NCBI GenBank assembly: GCA_031430575.1
Contig: JANPBT010000043.1
Coordinates: 1 to 64,000, forward strand
Source of the DNA: JANMDS01 sp031430575
GTDB lineage: Bacteria > Pseudomonadota > Gammaproteobacteria > Burkholderiales > Casimicrobiaceae
Direction of reading: 5' to 3'
Length of the DNA: 64,000 nucleotides
Shown here: positions 42,121-50,191 of the stretch, one piece after another
Layout of the letters: every line of letters starts with the position of its first letter
Numbering within the stretch: position 1 is the stretch's first letter
Notes under the pieces: model-generated
The model's database searches: none
What the model was told of the DNA's origin: nothing
The model's input: only the letters and a program-made list of their open reading frames with translations
Made by a program: the position numbers and the translations under genes

Positions 42121-43205
42121 GAAGCATTGCCCTCGGCAAGCAGCGCGAGCTGGTCGGCCTGATGCTCGGCGAGCAGCTTACTCGTCATGTCTTCGATATC
42201 TCCGTCCATGATGAAATCGAGCTTGTAAAGCGTGAGATTGATGCGGTGATCGGTCATCCGACCCTGCGGGAAATTGTAAGTGCGAATGCGCTCGCTGCGA
42301 TCACCAGAGCCGACAAGTGATTTGCGTAAGCCTGCTTCTTTCGCGTGCGCGGCTTCGCGCTCGCGCTCTAAAAGGCGAGAGGCAAGCACAGACATCGCTC
42401 GATCTTTATTGCGATGCTGCGAACGATCATCTTGGCACTCGACCACCAATCCCGTCGGCAAGTGGGTAATGCGCACGGCAGAATCGGTTTTATTAATGTG
42501 TTGGCCGCCAGCGCCAGACGCTCGAAACGTATCAATCTTGAGCTCCGAAGGGTTAATCACAATATCTTTAATCGGATCGGCTTCTGGCATCACGGCGACG
42601 GTGCAAGCGCTGGTATGGATTCGCCCTTGTGTTTCGGTGGTGGGGACGCGCTGCACGCGATGACCACCCGATTCAAATTTCAATTTTGAGTAGGCGCCGT
42701 CACCGGCAACGCGCGCGATGACCTCGCGATAGCCGCCGAGATCGCTCATCGATTCCGAGACGATTTCAACGGCCCAGCCTTGACGCTCTGCAAAGCGGGT
42801 GTACATGCGGAGTAAATCGGCAGCAAAAAGAGCCGATTCGTCGCCGCCGGTGCCTGCGCGCACTTCTAAAAACACATTTCGCTGGTCGTTAGGATCGCGT
42901 GGAAGGAGCGCGACTTGCAGCGCTTTTTCATATTCAGCGATGTGTGTGCGTGCAGATTGAATTTCTTCCTCGGCGAAAGCGCGCATTTCAACGTCGCCGA
43001 GCATGCGCTGAGCTTCCAGTAAATCGTTTTCAGCGCTTTGATAGCGCTGCCAAATAAGCGCGATCGGCTCTACCTCTGCACGCTCGCGGCTGACGGCGCG
43101 AAATCTATTCATATCGCCAGCGATGTCTGGCTGCGCGAGCGCCACATCAATTTCGCCTAAGCGGCGTTCGAGCTGGTCGAGTTTCGTTCGTAATGAAGGT
43201 TGCAT
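42117..43205 (-). CDS. prfA: Peptide chain release factor 1
   Basis: 362 residues from ATG 43205; a GTG one codon upstream is also possible. Recognises UAA and UAG and triggers peptidyl-tRNA hydrolysis. The catalytic GGQ is in ASGAGGQHINKTDSAVRITH and the RF1 reading head region is VQRVPTTETQGRIHTSACTV. It has no copy of the 14-bp word. hemA, its common upstream neighbour, is absent; a class I aldolase lies divergently instead. Confidence 0.97.
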   Translation of the reverse strand: MQPSLRTKLDQLERRLGEIDVALAQPDIAGDMNRFRAVSRERAEVEPIALIWQRYQSAENDLLEAQRMLGDVEMRAFAEEEIQSARTHIAEYEKALQVALLPRDPNDQRNVFLEVRAGTGGDESALFAADLLRMYTRFAERQGWAVEIVSESMSDLGGYREVIARVAGDGAYSKLKFESGGHRVQRVPTTETQGRIHTSACTVAVMPEADPIKDIVINPSELKIDTFRASGAGGQHINKTDSAVRITHLPTGLVVECQDDRSQHRNKDRAMSVLASRLLEREREAAHAKEAGLRKSLVGSGDRSERIRTYNFPQGRMTDHRINLTLYKLDFIMDGDIEDMTSKLLAEHQADQLALLAEGNAS

Positions 43206-43290
43206 CACGTCATTTTAGTGAGCACGCGGGAATTGACGCGTAAACGGTAAACTAGAGATCTTCACCATTCACAAAAACGGGGGTTTCGCA

Positions 43291-44304
43291 ATGGATGTTG
43301 CACTGATGAAAAAGACGGCCGCGGCCATGGTCGCACCAGGCAAAGGCATTTTGGCAGCGGATGAATCTGCGTCGACGTGCGCCAAGCGATTCGCGGCGGC
43401 AGATGTGCCAGACAACATAGAAATGCGCCGCACCTACCGCGAAATGCTCTTTTCTGCGCCGCAGGTATCGCAATCGCTGTCGGGCGTGATCTTGCACGAT
43501 GAGACGTTACGCCAAAAAACAGCCAATGGCATACCGTTCGCAGATTATCTCAATAGCAAAGGCGTGATTCCGGGGATTAAAGTTGATGGCGGAACTAAGC
43601 CGCTCGCGCTTGCTCCAGGCGAAGTCGTCACCGAGGGGCTAGACGGGCTTAGGCAGCGTTTGGCCGAGTATTTCAAAATGGGTGCGCGTTTTGCTAAATG
43701 GCGGGCGCTCATTGAAATTGGCGAAAATAAACCAACCGTGCGCTGCGTCTGGGCCAACATGCACGCGATGGCGCGCTACGCGGCGCTCTGCCAAGAAGCC
43801 AATATCGTGCCGATGGTTGAGCCTGAGATCTTGCTAGAGGGTACGCACGATATTGAGACATGCCATCGCGTCACGGAAGTCGCGTTGCGCACGATGTTCG
43901 CGCAATTATCAGATAATCACGTGTTGCCAGAGTGCACGATTTTGAAGGCGAGCATGGTCATTTCGGGCGCGGGTGCGTCCAATCGTGCCGGCGTGCAAGA
44001 AGTTGCGCAGCGCACGGTCGAAGTGCTGAAGCGCACAGCACCCGCAGCGATTCCGGGCATCGTTTTCTTATCAGGCGGGCAGTCTGATTATGAATCCACA
44101 GCGCATCTGAACGCGATCAATCAAATGGGTGGAAATCCGTGGCCGCTGACTTTTTCTTATAGCCGCGCCTTGCATTTTAGTGCGCTCAAAGTATGGCGCG
44201 GAAAGCAAGAAAATTATGCTGCTGCGCAAGCGACATTTGCCGCCCGGATGCAAGCGTGTTCGCTAGCGGCCGTCGGGCAGTGGAGCTCCGAGATTAAAGG
44301 GTAA
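43291..44304 (+). CDS. Class I fructose-bisphosphate aldolase
   Basis: 337 residues of the Schiff-base (class I, animal/plant-like) aldolase family. The opening is APGKGILAADESASTCAKRF; motifs are IPGIKVDGGTKPLALAPGE, ARFAKWRALIEIG (substrate arginine/lysine), PMVEPEILLEGTHDIE, the Schiff-base lysine in ILKASMVISG, and PGIVFLSGGQSD. Interconverts fructose 1,6-bisphosphate and triose phosphates. Many betaproteobacteria use a class II enzyme next to pgk; here the class I gene stands alone between two exopolysaccharide blocks. The word copy at 43454 is read SAPQV. Confidence 0.95.
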   Translation: MDVALMKKTAAAMVAPGKGILAADESASTCAKRFAAADVPDNIEMRRTYREMLFSAPQVSQSLSGVILHDETLRQKTANGIPFADYLNSKGVIPGIKVDGGTKPLALAPGEVVTEGLDGLRQRLAEYFKMGARFAKWRALIEIGENKPTVRCVWANMHAMARYAALCQEANIVPMVEPEILLEGTHDIETCHRVTEVALRTMFAQLSDNHVLPECTILKASMVISGAGASNRAGVQEVAQRTVEVLKRTAPAAIPGIVFLSGGQSDYESTAHLNAINQMGGNPWPLTFSYSRALHFSALKVWRGKQENYAAAQATFAARMQACSLAAVGQWSSEIKG

Positions 44305-44316
44305 TTTAGCCCACGA

Positions 44317-46032
44317 CTACGCTGAATCTGCAGATTGCCCGGATTCCGCGCCAGAAGCAGCCGCTTCGCGCACGAATGCGGGCGTGAGCCGCTCGCTTTC
44401 TAGACGACTTCTTCCTTTTGATTTCGCGCGCAGCAAGGCGGCATCTGCGCGCGCAAGAATCAGCCGCCAATGCGCGCTCGTTTTTTCTGGCACATACACC
44501 ACCCCGACGCTGACCGATAATCGCAAGGCATCGGCGCGTGGCAGATAGATTTCACGCGCCAAGCGCAAACAGTCTTCGGCTAATTGCTCACCGGCACGCG
44601 TTCCCCGGCTCATGCAGACCACAACGAATTCATCACCGCCAAGGCGAAAGATGGCATCTTGCGGGCGTAACGCGGAGCGCAGCGCGCTCGCAAGCTTTGC
44701 GAGCACCTGATCGCCAAGCTCGTGTCCGTAGGCGTCGTTAATCAGCTTGAAATTGTCGGCGTCGAGCATCAAAACTGAAAAAGGTGGGTGCCGCGAGCGC
44801 TGGGAATCGAGTCTTGTAGATGCGAATTCGATCATGGCTCGGCGATTGCCAAGCCCCGTGAGTGGATCGGTATTCGCCGCGATATTTAAAGCGTAAACAT
44901 TTTGCTGTGCTTGTTCGAGCTTGTTTTTCAGGGTCTGCGTTTGGCTTCGACGCGATTCAGCCTCACGTTTCACCGCGTCAAACTCGTTTTCAAGCGCAAC
45001 AACTGCATTTTTCCCGCGTTGAAGACTTCCGTCGTATTGCTTGAGATGCTCCAGCGCGACGTGTATGAAGCTGCGCTCCGCATTCGCGACATGGCGTACT
45101 TTTTCGGCACGGTAAAGCGAAATCTCGAGTGCCATTCGGGCGTCATTGGCGCGCACGGCAAGCGCATACGCCGCATCAAATCGAATTTTCGCTCCCGCAT
45201 CGTCGCCAATATCACGCAACAATTTGGCGATTTCAAATTCGCACTTTCGTTCGATAGTGACAAGCCCGTGCAGTCGTGCTGGTGGGAGCGCAGCTTCGAA
45301 GTGCAACTTTGCGCGCACGTTATCGCCAGTTGCTTTATAGGCGCTTGCCAGTGTGTGAAGGACATAGGCCCGTTGCGGGCTGGGCTGATCGCCAGCGCCC
45401 AGTAGCTTCAGGCAGCGTTGCGCGAGTATGATCGCGCGCTGCGGTGCTGCACTTTCGAGGAAATTCATCGCGAGATTATTTAAAAGCGCGCAATAGGTTC
45501 GATTTAGAGAGAGCCGCGCTGCTGCCCGCATTCCGTTGCGATATACCGTAGCGGCGGCGGCGGTATCGCCTGTTGCGCGGTAGATGCTGCCGATGCCTGA
45601 GCTTAGTTTTGCAACGTCTGATTGCAGGCCTAAATCCTTTGCGATGTTTTCCGCTCGGCGCATTTGACTTAAGGCCAGCTGATACATTCCCTGCGCACTT
45701 AACGCTGTACCCTGAACCGCAAGCGCACCGACAAGGGCTTCTTCGTTGCCAGTCTCCTCGAAAATCGATGCCGCTTCGCAGGCGTACTTCAACCCTTGCT
45801 GATGCTCGCCAAATTCGCTTGCCATTGATCCCAAATGTCGCAAACACGTTGCCAGCGCATCCTTGTTGCGTCCATCCCTCAGACTCTGCGCAAGGGATAC
45901 CCCAACCGGAAAGGCTGCGCTAGGATTTACCGCGCGAAGGGCGACGAATTCATCTAAAGCCCGACCCGAACGGTCATGACGCATCTGCTCTGAATGCGGT
46001 AGCACATCAAGTGAATGTACGCTGCGTGGCAT
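44317..46032 (-). CDS. Diguanylate cyclase with N-terminal TPR-like repeats
   Basis: About 571 residues; ATG 46032 is used, but a TTG 27 bp upstream is possible and no site has a good ribosome binding site. Residues ~30-340 are helical TPR-like repeats (AEFGEHQQGLKYACEAASIF, GMYQLALSQMRRAENIAKDL, DTAAAATVYRNGMRAAARLS). A coiled coil follows, then a GGDEF domain (DPLTGLGNRRAMIEF to RAKSKGRSRLESE). The active site GGDEF is intact, with an inhibitory RxxD (RPQD) five residues before it. Makes cyclic di-GMP, which commonly controls exopolysaccharide output; its place between the two blocks fits that role, but this is inference. No signal peptide is seen. Confidence 0.92.
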   Translation of the reverse strand: MPRSVHSLDVLPHSEQMRHDRSGRALDEFVALRAVNPSAAFPVGVSLAQSLRDGRNKDALATCLRHLGSMASEFGEHQQGLKYACEAASIFEETGNEEALVGALAVQGTALSAQGMYQLALSQMRRAENIAKDLGLQSDVAKLSSGIGSIYRATGDTAAAATVYRNGMRAAARLSLNRTYCALLNNLAMNFLESAAPQRAIILAQRCLKLLGAGDQPSPQRAYVLHTLASAYKATGDNVRAKLHFEAALPPARLHGLVTIERKCEFEIAKLLRDIGDDAGAKIRFDAAYALAVRANDARMALEISLYRAEKVRHVANAERSFIHVALEHLKQYDGSLQRGKNAVVALENEFDAVKREAESRRSQTQTLKNKLEQAQQNVYALNIAANTDPLTGLGNRRAMIEFASTRLDSQRSRHPPFSVLMLDADNFKLINDAYGHELGDQVLAKLASALRSALRPQDAIFRLGGDEFVVVCMSRGTRAGEQLAEDCLRLAREIYLPRADALRLSVSVGVVYVPEKTSAHWRLILARADAALLRAKSKGRSRLESERLTPAFVREAAASGAESGQSADSA

Positions 46033-46200
46033 GTTGTAATATAAAAAAACTTTATGCAAGCGTCCAGTTTACGGCTTTGTCTACGAAAACGCTTAGAAAT
46101 ATGACCAATTTGTCTGCTTCGGCTATGCCGTGCTTACGCACTGGACTGAGCCTTTGACTTTCATTTTCGACGCCGTAGCAAACTTTATCGAAGGGCTTCA

Positions 46201-47376
46201 ATGAAAAAAGTGTTTTGGATCGTTGCGCTCCTTGTCGTTTACGGTTCCCTTTTTCCGTTTGAATATTCACCGCATATCCCCAGCCGAGAAGATGTGTATC
46301 AATTATTCTTCTCATGGCCTCGCCAAATATCCCTAAGCGACGCGCTTGGCAATATGGCGCTTTTTGTACCCTTGGGCGCCTTGACCGCCAGATCGCAACA
46401 GAGCGCAGCGAGGAAAGCGTGCGCATTGCTCATGCTCACCTTCTTCGCAGCCTTGGTGCAATACATCCAGTTTTGGTTTCCGTCGCGAGTGCCGAGCGTC
46501 TCTGATATTGCATTCAACGTTTCCGGGCTGCTAATGGCGTTTGCCATAGCCAAAATCGCTCGTCGCACTTTACTAATGGGTCGAGATGACCGAGGGCGAT
46601 CGGAAAGCAAAATTGAATCAAACGCAGTTATCGCGTTGTTTTTTGTCATCCTTTGGGTGGTTTACCGCTGGTTTCCGCTGGTTCCGACATTGGATTTTCA
46701 AAATATAAAAGATGGCCTAAAGCCCTTGCTGCTTGATCGGCAGTGGAGCATCGTCGCGATCGTCCACGATGCAGTGGCTTGGTTGGTTTGGTTTCGGCTC
46801 TGGCGCTATTGCCCGTTAAACGTTTTTCCACTCGCTGTGAGCGTAATCTGCGCCGCAGGTATTCTCGCAATGGAGCCGCTTTTTTACGGCAATACGTTAT
46901 CGGTCAGTAATGTGATCGGACTTCTGACGGCAATTCTCGTTGCGCCTTACTTTTATCGTCAAGGTCGCACAGCGCTTACCGCAATAATTTGGTTGATTGG
47001 CGCAATGATCGTATCGTGGGAAATCTATCCGATCGACTTGAGCCAATTTCCGCGCGATTTTTCATGGTTGCCGTTTTCGGGCTTCTTGAGCGGAAGTATG
47101 ACCGTTGCGGTTGCGTCATTAGTCGAAAAAACGTATTTTTACGGCGCGTGGAATTATCTTATGCTGCGACGCGGCATTCATCCAATGATTTGCGCGGCAA
47201 TTTCGACGAGCGTTCTGTTCATCGTTGAATATGCGCAGAAGTGGTCAGTCAACCGAAGCCCTGAGATTACCGACGCAGCGCTCGCTTTCATTCTTGTCGT
47301 CGCGCTCGCAAGCACCCTCGCAAAGCCAAAAAACCGTCGGGATACTTTACACTCCAGCTATCCCGAAAAAAAATGA
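46201..47376 (+). CDS. VanZ-like family membrane protein
   Basis: 391 residues, about nine to ten hydrophobic segments. The N-terminal ~120 residues match the VanZ-like pattern: WIVALLVVYGSLFPFEYSPH, LSDALGNMALFVPLGALTAR and FWFPSRVPSVSDIAFNVSGL. VanZ-like proteins occur in several XrtA loci and their role is unknown. ATG 46201 directly follows the gap with the divergent GGDEF gene. It is followed 75 bp later by the PEP-CTERM substrate gene. The word copy at 46848 is read VICAAGIL inside a helix. Confidence 0.87.
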   Translation: MKKVFWIVALLVVYGSLFPFEYSPHIPSREDVYQLFFSWPRQISLSDALGNMALFVPLGALTARSQQSAARKACALLMLTFFAALVQYIQFWFPSRVPSVSDIAFNVSGLLMAFAIAKIARRTLLMGRDDRGRSESKIESNAVIALFFVILWVVYRWFPLVPTLDFQNIKDGLKPLLLDRQWSIVAIVHDAVAWLVWFRLWRYCPLNVFPLAVSVICAAGILAMEPLFYGNTLSVSNVIGLLTAILVAPYFYRQGRTALTAIIWLIGAMIVSWEIYPIDLSQFPRDFSWLPFSGFLSGSMTVAVASLVEKTYFYGAWNYLMLRRGIHPMICAAISTSVLFIVEYAQKWSVNRSPEITDAALAFILVVALASTLAKPKNRRDTLHSSYPEKK

Positions 47377-47402
47377 TGCAAAAAAATCAGTCAAATACAG
47401 TT

Positions 47403-47420
47403 CTAGCACGTTTATTGCTT
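47403..47420 (+). promoter_or_regulatory. Candidate sigma-54 promoter of the PEP-CTERM substrate gene
   Basis: CTAGCACG and TTGCTT within 47403-47420 match the TTGGCACG-N4-TTGCTT consensus except at the first two bases and one G, with exact -24/-12 spacing. It lies about 30 bp before the ATG at 47451, a normal distance. Sigma-54 promoters upstream of PEP-CTERM genes are known from PrsK/PrsR-controlled systems. Confidence 0.65.
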
Positions 47421-47450
47421 ATAAACGAGTAGAACTTAGAAGAGGCTATT

Positions 47451-48212
47451 ATGAAAAAAATTGCGGCAGTATTTGGTTTAGTGGCAATCGGGGTATTGCA
47501 AAGTGCTGGAGCCTATACGATCACGGCGGAAAAGTATCAACCGAGCGCCCAGTCAATTCCCGGCATTAAGGGCACTTTGGTCAACGGCGCAATTACAAGC
47601 CTTTACACCAGTATCACCTACCGCCAGCAAACGTCACCTGGAATTCTGACCCCGTTCGACGCATGGTGTATTGAGCCACTCGTTAACGACACCGCTGGAC
47701 CGTACACCTACGAAGTATCTGATTTGTTTGGAAGCGCGTTTTCAACCAGCGCGGTTCAGTCCGCCCTAGAGCGGCTCTGGACTGTCGCCGAAAGCTCAAC
47801 CGGCGCGCCAACGCTTTCAACGGATGCGAGCCTTCCTGCAAATTCTTCCGCGCTTTCAGCCGCGTTTCAGATCGCGCTTTGGGAACTTGTTTCAGACGGC
47901 ACTGGCTGGAGTTTTGACATGGGAAGCGTGCGTCTTGCCGCCCTCGGCACCGACGCCTTTACCGATTCTGTTCGTGGTTTAGCCTCTGGATGGCTCACAA
48001 CGGCCTTTCTCTTAAACGATGTGGGCGGATACTCAACCGCGCGGACCGCGCTTGAGTACCTTGACACAGCGCGCAATACCGAAGGGCGCGGTCAAGACCA
48101 TATTCGCCCGAAGGGTCCTAATGATGGCGGCGATGATCCGATTCCATTGCCAGGAATTGCTTGGCTTCTAGGGCTTGGTTTGGTCGGTTTTCTAAGACTC
48201 AAGCGTCAATAA
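47451..48212 (+). CDS. Secreted protein with PEP-CTERM-type sorting signal
   Basis: 253 residues. A signal peptide (KKIAAVFGLVAIGVLQSAGA) is followed by a mature domain of about 200 residues (TPFDAWCIEPL, YEVSDLFGS, FQIALWELVSDGTGWSFDMG), a polar linker with GPNDGGDDP, and the sorting signal: IPLPGIAWLLGLGLVGFLRL ending in KRQ. PLPG replaces the usual PEP, close to the VPLPA-CTERM variant. Predicted substrate of the exosortase at 37.4 kb. It is the only such protein in the window. The ribosome binding site is GAGG. A terminator follows. Confidence 0.9.
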   Translation: MKKIAAVFGLVAIGVLQSAGAYTITAEKYQPSAQSIPGIKGTLVNGAITSLYTSITYRQQTSPGILTPFDAWCIEPLVNDTAGPYTYEVSDLFGSAFSTSAVQSALERLWTVAESSTGAPTLSTDASLPANSSALSAAFQIALWELVSDGTGWSFDMGSVRLAALGTDAFTDSVRGLASGWLTTAFLLNDVGGYSTARTALEYLDTARNTEGRGQDHIRPKGPNDGGDDPIPLPGIAWLLGLGLVGFLRLKRQ

Positions 48213-48226
48213 ATTAACTTTTAATA

Positions 48227-48252
48227 AAAAACGCCCGATTTCGGGCGTTTTT
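48227..48252. terminator. Bidirectional terminator between PEP-CTERM gene and acyl carrier protein gene
   Basis: Stem AAAACGCCCGA with TCGGGCGTTTT around a TT loop, with further A on the left and a long T run on the right. It sits between convergent stops at 48212 and 48272. Confidence 0.93.
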
Positions 48253-48271
48253 TTATTTTGATGCTTTGAAT

Positions 48272-48520
48272 TTACGCGCGCTTTGATTGGACGAAATCAA
48301 CCAACGATCCAAACGTCGAAAACGTTTCCGCGCTAATTTCATCATCGGGCACGTCGATGCCAAGTTTTTCTTCCAATTCGGTCAGTACGGTCACCACCGC
48401 CATAGAGTCGAGCTCTGGAATTGCGCCAAGTAAACGGGTATCATTCGTCCAACTTTTTGCATGATCGCCGACTTGCAATGTAGATGCGAGGACAGAGCGA
48501 ACAATTTCCGTGGTATTCAT
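48272..48520 (-). CDS. Acyl carrier protein, exosortase A-associated
   Basis: 82 residues. The 4'-phosphopantetheine site is serine 39 in PELDSMAVV, in a four-helix ACP pattern (VLTELEEKLGIDVPDDEISA, FSTFGSLVDFVQSK). It is divergent from the acyl-CoA ligase 64 bp away and together they resemble the ACP/ligase/decarboxylase set of XrtA loci, which is thought to make a modified acyl or amino-acyl group for the exopolysaccharide or carrier. The group made is unknown. Confidence 0.9.
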   Translation of the reverse strand: MNTTEIVRSVLASTLQVGDHAKSWTNDTRLLGAIPELDSMAVVTVLTELEEKLGIDVPDDEISAETFSTFGSLVDFVQSKRA

Positions 48521-48583
48521 CGTTTACTTTCTTTAAAACGTGCAGCGGGAATTTAACAAATATTTGAGATTTTGGAGAATCAC

Positions 48584-50191
48584 GTGAATCCCCAATCGCA
48601 TGCGCCGGGGCGCTTGCCAACTTTAGTTCACGAACTTTACGCCAATGCGCATCGTGAACAACCCGAACGCATCGCGCTAGTATATGGTGCACAAGAGATT
48701 GATTACGCAGCGTTAGATGCGCTTGTTGCGCGCATTTCGAGCGGCTTGCTGAGCGCTGGCTTAGCGCGTACGGATCGCGTTGCAATATTCATGGAAAAGC
48801 GCATCGAAATGGTCGTCTCCATGTTTGCAGCGGCCGCTGCGGGAGGCGTCTACGTTCCCTGCAATCCTATTTTGAAGCCTGAGCAAGTGGGGCATATCAT
48901 CAATGATTGCGCCGCGACGATCGCGATCACAACGGCTGATCGCATCGCCGGGCTCGCGCCGGTGCTGAATATTTCTACTTCAATTTCGCATGTCATTATC
49001 GTGGGCGAGTGTGATCCGGCGGCGGTGTCGGCCACATTGCAAAAACCATGGATTTCGTGGGATACCTGCGGCGCAGATTTGAGCCATTTTCAGCCCCATC
49101 GCGTGATCGATAGCGATGTCGCCGCAATTTTGTACACTTCAGGCTCAACAGGAAAACCGAAAGGCGTGACGCTTTCGCACCGCAATATTGTTGCTGGCGC
49201 AGTTAGCGTTGCCCAATATCTTGCGCTTACAAAAGATGAGCGCATTTTGTGCGTGCTGCCGCTCTCTTTTGATGCCGGGATGAATCAAGTCACCACAGCA
49301 TTTTTGGTGGGTGCGCGCGCGGTGCTGATCAATCATCTTTTTGCCCGCGACGTCGTTAATGCCGTGGCGAAGTATGAAATTACGGGGCTGGCAGGCGTTC
49401 CTCCATTTTGGATTCAGCTTGCGGGCTTGCAATGGCCAGAGTCGATCCGCACGCACATGCGCTACTTCACCAACACCGGTGGCCATATGCCGCGCCCGAC
49501 GTTAAATGCCTTGCGCGCGCAATTGCCTGCCGCGCTACCATTTTTGATGTATGGTTTAACCGAGGCTTTTCGCTCCACCTATCTGCCGCCGAGCGAGATC
49601 GATACCCGCCCAGAATCGATGGGTAAAGCGATTCCCAATGCTGAAATTTTGGTTGTGCGCGAAGATGGCTCTTTGTGTGATGATGATGAGCCGGGCGAGT
49701 TGGTGCACCGTGGCGTGCTGGTCGCGCTAGGTTACTGGAATGACGTCGAAAAAACCAATGAGCGCTATAAGCCTGCGCCGGGTCAAAACCCGGCATTGCC
49801 CATTACCGAGCTCGCGGTTTGGAGTGGTGACACTGTAAAGCGCGATGCCGATGGATTTCTCTACTTCGTTGGCCGTCGCGATGAAATGATTAAGACTTCA
49901 GGCTATCGCACGAGCCCGGTGGAAGTAGAAGAAATTGTCTATGCGCTGCAAGGCGTGGCTGAAGTCGCTGCGTTTGGCGTAAAAGACGAGCGACTCGGTC
50001 AATCGATCACCATTGTCGTGTTTCCAGAGCAAAAAGAGGGCATTTCTGCGCCGCAGGTATTGGCGCATTGCAAAGCCAAAATGCCTGCCTACATGGTGCC
50101 CCATCGCATTGAAATCAGTGCTTGCGCATTGCCACGCAACCCTAACGGCAAGATCGACCGCAAAGCCATCGCTGCTGGACTCTCCTCATGA
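48584..50191 (+). CDS. Exosortase A-associated acyl-CoA ligase (AMP-forming)
   Basis: 535 residues from GTG 48584, supported by TTGGAG at 48572-48577; a TTG at 48572 is inside that site. Adenylation motifs are AAILYTSGSTGKPKGVTLSH (ATP loop), PFLMYGLTEAFRSTYL (A5), and GFLYFVGRRDEMIKTSGYRT with NPNGKIDRKAI (A8/A10 lysine). Activates a carboxylic acid, which the ACP encoded divergently may receive. Its end overlaps the decarboxylase start (ATGA). Words at 49063 and 50046 are read DTCGADL and SAPQV. Confidence 0.92.
   Translation: MNPQSHAPGRLPTLVHELYANAHREQPERIALVYGAQEIDYAALDALVARISSGLLSAGLARTDRVAIFMEKRIEMVVSMFAAAAAGGVYVPCNPILKPEQVGHIINDCAATIAITTADRIAGLAPVLNISTSISHVIIVGECDPAAVSATLQKPWISWDTCGADLSHFQPHRVIDSDVAAILYTSGSTGKPKGVTLSHRNIVAGAVSVAQYLALTKDERILCVLPLSFDAGMNQVTTAFLVGARAVLINHLFARDVVNAVAKYEITGLAGVPPFWIQLAGLQWPESIRTHMRYFTNTGGHMPRPTLNALRAQLPAALPFLMYGLTEAFRSTYLPPSEIDTRPESMGKAIPNAEILVVREDGSLCDDDEPGELVHRGVLVALGYWNDVEKTNERYKPAPGQNPALPITELAVWSGDTVKRDADGFLYFVGRRDEMIKTSGYRTSPVEVEEIVYALQGVAEVAAFGVKDERLGQSITIVVFPEQKEGISAPQVLAHCKAKMPAYMVPHRIEISACALPRNPNGKIDRKAIAAGLSS

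Noticed and set aside
44317..46032. Exosortase-locus PrsK-type sensor kinase in the GGDEF gene
   Set aside because: The C-terminus is a clear GGDEF domain and no histidine kinase motifs are present.
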